From Plantactinospora mayteni (GTDB lineage Bacteria > Actinomycetota > Actinomycetes > Mycobacteriales > Micromonosporaceae): a stretch of 64,000 nucleotides of DNA. Below, piece after piece: positions 59,819 through 64,000 of the stretch. The notes below the pieces were generated by a model. That model did not search any database and was not told where the DNA came from. It saw nothing but the letters and a program-made list of their open reading frames with translations. The stretch covers positions 1-64,000 of the forward strand of contig NZ_BONX01000049.1 of assembly GCF_016862935.1 (NCBI RefSeq), given 5' to 3'. The position numbers and the translations under genes were made by a program. The stretch's first letter is position 1; each line of letters begins with the position of its first letter.

Positions 59819-60790
59819 TCACCGCACCGCCTCGGCCGCCGCCGAGAGCCGCCGCACCGTCGGCGGATCCACGGGTACGTCGAATATCTCGGCGATCGCC
59901 TGGCTCCAGCCGTGGATGAAGTATCGCCAACCGTCGACCACGGTCAGCCCGCGCTCGTCCTGCTGCTCCCGAGCCTGGTGCAGGAACTCCAGGCTGCCCC
60001 GGTAGTTGAAGTCCCAGGCGTAGCCGTCCCGGGGCAGCCGGACCCCGGACGGCAGCGGCGTCCCAGGCCGATCTTTGCCGAGGCCGGTCGCGTTGACCAC
60101 CAGGCTGCCGTCCGGGAGCGCGTCGAGCAGCGCCACGATCTCGGCGGGATCGGTGACCGGCAGGTATCGGACGAGGTCGGCCGGCAGGCCACCCCGCTCC
60201 ACGACGCCGCGCAGGTGGGCCAGCCGGCTCGGGTCGGTGTCGGTGCAGACGATCCGGCGCGGCCGGTCGGCCCGCTGGCCGAGGTACCAGACCAGCGCCG
60301 TCCCGGCGCCGCCCGCGCCCAGGCAAACCACCTCGGCACCGATCGCCCCAAAATGATTGTCCGGCAGAAAGTCCCGCACGGCGAGGCCAGCGGTCAGCGG
60401 GTCCTTGGCACCCCCGACCAGCCGGCCGTCCCGCTTCGCGATGCTGGAGATCTCGCCGCAGAGCTGGGCGAACTCGTCCACCTCGTCGAAGAGGTCGTGC
60501 GCCGCCTGATAGAGCCGGAGCTTGTGGGTGGTCACCAGCGCGCCCCGGTGCGCCGGGTCGTCCCGGATCCGCTTGACGAGGTCCCGATATTGCGCGTCGT
60601 CGGCGTCCAGCGGCAGGTCGTAGCCGACCAACCGGTCGATCGGCAGGCCGAGGATCTCCGCCCACCTCGGAAAGACCCGGTTGATCGACGAGCCGCCGGT
60701 GGTCACCCCGACGAAACCCATGTAGCCGGCGCCGTCCGACCCCCCGCCGACCGATCCGGTACGGCCACTTTCGCCAATCCGCGCGTCCAC
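59819..60790 (-). CDS. Shikimate-dehydrogenase-like oxidoreductase
   Basis: 323 residues from GTG 60790, which follows AGGGGG; GTG 60856, overlapping the upstream stop, is an alternative. N-terminal substrate domain with ALVTTHKLRLY, whose Lys corresponds to the catalytic Lys of shikimate dehydrogenase, and GGAKDPLTAGLAV, holding the partner Asp; then the NAD(P) Rossmann loop VVCLGAGGAGTALV. The substrate segment differs from AroE, so it is a catabolic paralogue, fitting its place between two sugar-acid-type enzymes. Confidence 0.85.
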   Translation of the reverse strand: MDARIGESGRTGSVGGGSDGAGYMGFVGVTTGGSSINRVFPRWAEILGLPIDRLVGYDLPLDADDAQYRDLVKRIRDDPAHRGALVTTHKLRLYQAAHDLFDEVDEFAQLCGEISSIAKRDGRLVGGAKDPLTAGLAVRDFLPDNHFGAIGAEVVCLGAGGAGTALVWYLGQRADRPRRIVCTDTDPSRLAHLRGVVERGGLPADLVRYLPVTDPAEIVALLDALPDGSLVVNATGLGKDRPGTPLPSGVRLPRDGYAWDFNYRGSLEFLHQAREQQDERGLTVVDGWRYFIHGWSQAIAEIFDVPVDPPTVRRLSAAAEAVR

Positions 60791-60852
60791 CGCTGATCCC
60801 CCTCGTGCCCTTGCTGTCCTCGCCCGCGCCCGGTCACCGCCGCGCCGGCCGC

Positions 60853-61833
60853 TCACCCCGTACCCGGCCCGCCGGTAGTCCGGACGGGATGCTTTGGTAC
60901 GCCACCGCCGAGCACCGCCAACAGATCGGCCACGGCGAGCGAGCCCATCCGGTCGATCGCCTCCACGGTCTGCGCCCCGACGTGCGGAGTCAGTACAACC
61001 CGGTCAGCCAAAGCGTCGGCGAGCAGCGGCGAACCGGCACCGGTCGACTCCGTGGCCAGCGTATCGGCGGCGTACCCGGCGACCCGGCCGGTACGCAGCG
61101 CTGCGGCGAGGGCCGGCTCGTCGACCAGGTCGGCGCGGGCGCTGTTGACCAGGATCAGCCCGTCCCGGGCCCCGGCCAGCCACTCGGCGTCGACCAGTGG
61201 CCGGCCGCCGCCGGGGGCGTGCAGCGAGACCACGGTACAGCGGCTGGGCAGTTCGGCCAGGTCCGCCGGTTCGGCACCCGCCGCCCGGATCGCCTCCGCG
61301 TCCAACATCGGGTCGTACGCGAGCAGCGTGGCACCGAACCCGCGCAGCCGCTCCCCCACCGCCCGGCCGATCCGGCCATACCCGACGATCCCTACCGTCA
61401 GCGAGCCGAGTTCCCGGCCCCGGGACACGCTCCACTCGCCGGCCCGGACCCGGCGGTCCCCGGTCGGGATGCCGCGCAGCACGGCGAGCAGCAGTCCGAC
61501 GGTCAGGTCGGCGACCGCCTCGGTGTTCGCCCCCGGAGTATTGGTCACCACGACGCCGTGCGCCGCCGCCGAGGTCAGGTCCACCGCGTCGACCCCGACG
61601 CCGTACCGGGCAAGTATCGCCAGGCGGGGGGCGGCGGCGAGGTGTTCCTCGGTCACCGGCGCGGTGCCGGCGATCCAGCCGACGGCTCCGACCAGCAGTG
61701 GACGCAGCGCGTCGAGCCGATGGTCGGCGGGGCCGCGTACCACCATCAGGCCGGCGGCGCGCAGCTCACCGAGCAGGTCCCGGGAGCCGGACGAGAACGA
61801 CCGGGAGGTGACCAGCACACTCCGCTCGCTCAT
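60853..61833 (-). CDS. D-isomer-specific 2-hydroxyacid dehydrogenase
   Basis: Encodes 326 residues. NAD motif GIVGYGRIGRAVGERL (about 149-164), then the catalytic Arg in VNSARADLVDEPAL, Glu region in ADTLATEST and His in LTPHVGAQT. It interconverts a 2-hydroxyacid and a 2-oxoacid. It overlaps the kinase gene by 4 bp at its start and the next gene possibly by 4 bp at its end. Substrate probably the sugar-acid intermediate of the operon. Confidence 0.92.
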   Translation of the reverse strand: MSERSVLVTSRSFSSGSRDLLGELRAAGLMVVRGPADHRLDALRPLLVGAVGWIAGTAPVTEEHLAAAPRLAILARYGVGVDAVDLTSAAAHGVVVTNTPGANTEAVADLTVGLLLAVLRGIPTGDRRVRAGEWSVSRGRELGSLTVGIVGYGRIGRAVGERLRGFGATLLAYDPMLDAEAIRAAGAEPADLAELPSRCTVVSLHAPGGGRPLVDAEWLAGARDGLILVNSARADLVDEPALAAALRTGRVAGYAADTLATESTGAGSPLLADALADRVVLTPHVGAQTVEAIDRMGSLAVADLLAVLGGGVPKHPVRTTGGPGTG

Positions 61834-63425
61834 GCCGACCCGCCGCCCGCCGACCCGCCGCCCGCCGACCCGCCGCCCGCCGACCCGCCGCCTGTCGACC
61901 CGCTGCCTGTCGACCCGCTGCCTGTCGGCTCACCGCCCCGGGCCGCGTTCCACGGCTCCAACCGCCGGTACGCGTCGAGGAAGATCGCGTGCCGCCGCCG
62001 GTAGTCGGCGTGCCGAGCCGGATCGGGGCTGAACTCGGCGGTGACCTCGGAGAGTTTCCGGGCGGCGCCGAAGTCGTCGACCAGCCCGAGCCCGACCGCC
62101 GCCGTCACCGCCGCACCCAGGCTGTTCGCCTCCTCCACTATGGAACGTCGCCGGACCGTGGCGCCCCAGACGTCGGCGAGGATCCGCAGCCAGGCGTCAC
62201 TGGCCGCACCGCCGCCGATCGCGTCCACCCGGTCCACCGGCAACCCGTGCTCGCGGAACGCGTCGACGCAGGTGAGCAGGTTGAACGCCACCCCTTCCAG
62301 TACCGCCCGGACCAGGTGCGCCCGGTCGTGGTGCCGGCGGAGCCCGACGAACGCCCCGGCCGCCTCCGGATCCCAGTACGGCGAGCGTTCGCCGAGCAGG
62401 TGTGGCAGGAAGTAGAGCCCGTCTCCGGCCGCCGTAGCCGTCTCGGCCGCCTCGACCAGCCGGTCGAACCGATCCCGGTCACCGGCCGGCTCCAGCACGT
62501 CGGCGATCCACTCCAACGATGCCCCGCCGGCCTGCATGGTGGCGGTCGGCACGTAGTGCCCGGGTACCACGTGGTCGAAGGTCATCGTCCGCATCGCCGG
62601 GTCGTGCAGCGGGCGCGGCGCGGCCAGCGACACCCAGGACGACGAGCCGAGATAGCAGTACGCGCCGTCGGCCGGCGAGACGACTCCGGCACCGACCGCC
62701 GCCAGTGGCCCATCCCCGCCGCCCATCAGCACCGGAGTGCCGACCCGCAGCCCGGTCGCCTCGGCCGCTTCCGAGGTCACCGTGCCGACCACGGCGGTGG
62801 CGGGGACGATCTCCGGCAGCAGCGCCGGATCGAGCCCGGCCGCGCCGAGCACCACGTCCGACCAGGTCCCCCGCTCCTGGTCGTACGCGTTCGTGGACGA
62901 CGCGTCGGACGGGTCGGTGGCGAGCCGCCCGGTCAGCCGGTATACGGCGTAGTCCTTGGCGAGGCAGACGTGCCGCACCCGCCCGAACACCTCCGGCTCG
63001 TGGTCACGTACCCACATCACCTTGGTTATCGAATACGTCGGGTTCAGCCGGTGCCCCAGCAGCTTGTACGCCCGCTCCGCCCCGATCCGCTCCACCAGTT
63101 CGGCACACTGCGCCCCGCTGCGGGTGTCCGCCCAGATGATCGACGGCCGGACCGGCTCGTACGCCGCGTCCAGCAGCACCGCGCCCATCATCTGCCCGGA
63201 GATCGCCAGCCCCCGGACCTCGGCGGGGTGCACGTCGTGCCGGGCCATCAGTTGCCGGGTGGCGTCGGCGAGCGCCGTCCACCAGTGCGCCGGGTCCTGT
63301 TCGGCGATCCCGCCGGGGGCGTACCGGGTCGGATAGGTCACGGTGACCGCGCCGACCAGGGCGCCGGTGTCGGTGTGCAGCGATGCCTTGTCGCCGGTCG
63401 TGCCGAGATCGTGTGCGATCAGCAT
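61830..63425 (-). CDS. FGGY-family carbohydrate kinase
   Basis: Encodes 531 residues. N-terminal LIAHDLGTTGDKASLHTDTG, the substrate loop AISGQMMGAVLLD, IIWADTRS and catalytic Asp in LMGGGDGPLAAVGAG, with AIGGGAASDAWLRILADVWG in the C-terminal ATPase half, all as in xylulokinase-like FGGY kinases. The tail from about residue 503 is a 5-residue repeat (GGGSA/GSGST). It is 7 bp after the permease and overlaps the dehydrogenase by 4 bp. The sugar or polyol cannot be told from sequence. Confidence 0.93.
   Translation of the reverse strand: MLIAHDLGTTGDKASLHTDTGALVGAVTVTYPTRYAPGGIAEQDPAHWWTALADATRQLMARHDVHPAEVRGLAISGQMMGAVLLDAAYEPVRPSIIWADTRSGAQCAELVERIGAERAYKLLGHRLNPTYSITKVMWVRDHEPEVFGRVRHVCLAKDYAVYRLTGRLATDPSDASSTNAYDQERGTWSDVVLGAAGLDPALLPEIVPATAVVGTVTSEAAEATGLRVGTPVLMGGGDGPLAAVGAGVVSPADGAYCYLGSSSWVSLAAPRPLHDPAMRTMTFDHVVPGHYVPTATMQAGGASLEWIADVLEPAGDRDRFDRLVEAAETATAAGDGLYFLPHLLGERSPYWDPEAAGAFVGLRRHHDRAHLVRAVLEGVAFNLLTCVDAFREHGLPVDRVDAIGGGAASDAWLRILADVWGATVRRRSIVEEANSLGAAVTAAVGLGLVDDFGAARKLSEVTAEFSPDPARHADYRRRHAIFLDAYRRLEPWNAARGGEPTGSGSTGSGSTGGGSAGGGSAGGGSAGGGSA
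61834..61930 (-). repeat. 15-bp coding repeat encoding the kinase tail
   Basis: Tandem GACCCGCCGCCCGCC units (plus-strand sense), then degenerate versions, giving GGGSA repeats at the kinase C-terminus. The end of the array overlaps the start of the dehydrogenase gene. Confidence 0.85.
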
Positions 63426-63432
63426 CGCTCGC

Positions 63433-64000
63433 TCACGCCCCCCGCCGGACGCGCCGACGCCCCTGCAACTGGTCGACCCCCACCGCTACCAGGATCAACG
63501 CTCCGATCGCCACCTGCAACCAGAACGGGTCGATCCCGAGCAGCGTGCCACCGTTGTTGAGCAGCCCGACGATCAGCGCCCCGACCAGGGCACCGAGCGC
63601 GGAACCCCGGGCACCGAACAGGCTCGCCCCGCCGATCACGCATGCGGCGATGGCCTGGAGTTCATAGCCGGTGCCGGCGGTCGGCACCCCGTTGCCGAGC
63701 CGGGAGGCGAGCAGGATGCCGCCGAGCGCGGCCAGCGTACCGGCCAGTGCATAGACGCTGAGCAGCACCGACCGGACCGGTACCCCGGTCAGCCGGGCCG
63801 ACTCCGGGTTGGAGCCGACCGCGTAGACGTAGCGGCCCCAGACGGTACGCCGCAGCCCGAAGCCGACCAGCAGCGCGATGAGTACGGTCAGCCAGATCAG
63901 GTTGGCGATGCCGAGGAACTCGCCCCCGGCGATCGAGGTGAACGACCTCGGCAGCGGCTGGATGGTCCGGCCGTCGGTGTAGAGCAGGGTGAGCCCCCGG
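63433..64000 (-). CDS. Ribose-type ABC transporter permease (RbsC-like), partial
   Basis: The last 189 residues are in the window; the start lies beyond the right edge. Hydrophobic helices with NLIWLTVLIALLVGFGLRRT, RYVYAVGSNPESARLTGVPV and AACVIGGASLFGARGSALGA are the signature of BPD_transp_2/RbsC permeases. It precedes the FGGY kinase by 7 bp, which shows that the operon starts with a sugar importer. Confidence 0.93.
   Translation of the reverse strand, partial: RGLTLLYTDGRTIQPLPRSFTSIAGGEFLGIANLIWLTVLIALLVGFGLRRTVWGRYVYAVGSNPESARLTGVPVRSVLLSVYALAGTLAALGGILLASRLGNGVPTAGTGYELQAIAACVIGGASLFGARGSALGALVGALIVGLLNNGGTLLGIDPFWLQVAIGALILVAVGVDQLQGRRRVRRGA

Overview
The window reads as chromosomal DNA of a high-GC Gram-positive actinomycete, most likely of the family Micromonosporaceae. 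The evidence is the strongly G/C-biased third codon positions, frequent GTG/TTG starts, the tig-clpP1-clpP2-clpX block, large AfsR-type XRE/SARP/NB-ARC/TPR regulators, a WXG100/YbaB polymorphic-toxin cassette, and two copies of a 97-bp inverted-repeat element that I associate from memory with Micromonosporaceae genomes. The genus cannot be fixed from sequence alone. No rRNA, CRISPR array, intact insertion sequence or replication origin was seen.

Layout. 1-6.4 kb: an outward promoter, a small membrane protein, a nitrilase-family amidase, and the Clp/trigger-factor proteostasis block with a good ClgR operator ahead of clpP1, hairpin terminators and tRNA-Pro(TGG). 6.66-8.23 kb: tRNA-Gly(TCC) followed by the decayed remains of an integrated element, namely a scrambled tyrosine integrase, two small membrane-protein genes with duplicated upstream DNA, and a second copy of the tRNA 3' end as the far attachment site. 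8.3-20.3 kb: GNAT acetyltransferase, amino-acid permease with divergent Lrp regulator, a PLP (D-amino-acid type) enzyme with a thymidylate-kinase-like partner, a 1004-residue AfsR-like regulator with a tiny divergent ORF, DoxX, a VOC remnant, and an unknown protein.

19.4-27.5 kb is the most intriguing metabolic block: CDP-alcohol phosphatidyltransferase, BchC-like MDR dehydrogenase, a 6-pyruvoyl-tetrahydropterin synthase homologue that has lost its zinc and catalytic residues, glycosyltransferase, methyltransferase, flippase-like membrane protein, RibD-type reductase and GTP cyclohydrolase II. Together they suggest an uncharacterised GTP-derived, pterin- or pyrimidine-like product that is glycosylated, methylated and perhaps exported. 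27.6-29.9 kb is a compact five-gene toxin cassette (YbaB-like, WXG100-like, CpnT-N-like, GH-E nuclease, SUFU immunity) in which the secretion domain and nuclease are separate, overlapping ORFs.

30.2-45.7 kb: acetylxylan-esterase-like hydrolase with a truncated downstream gene, an S8 protease paired with an alpha/beta hydrolase, anti-sigma ATPase, secreted phosphodiester glycosidase, DUF2079 membrane protein, secreted PLC/GDPD-like protein, a second EF-G, and a sugar ABC transporter without its ATPase. 45.9-58.7 kb: a second XRE/SARP/NB-ARC/TPR regulator, NlpC/P60 protein, SMP-30-like protein, HEAT-like protein, a two-component system, two PH-domain membrane proteins with DUF998, an HTH/coiled-coil pair around direct repeats, and a SUKH-like protein. 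58.8-64 kb: a minus-strand catabolic operon (ribose-type ABC permease, FGGY kinase, D-2-hydroxyacid dehydrogenase, shikimate-dehydrogenase-like oxidoreductase, phosphotriesterase-like lactonase) that runs in from beyond the right edge.

Short tandem duplications at gene boundaries recur across the window (17.4, 21.8, 23.2, 24.2, 25.5, 61.9 kb), which suggests active replication-slippage remodelling of starts, stops and protein tails.
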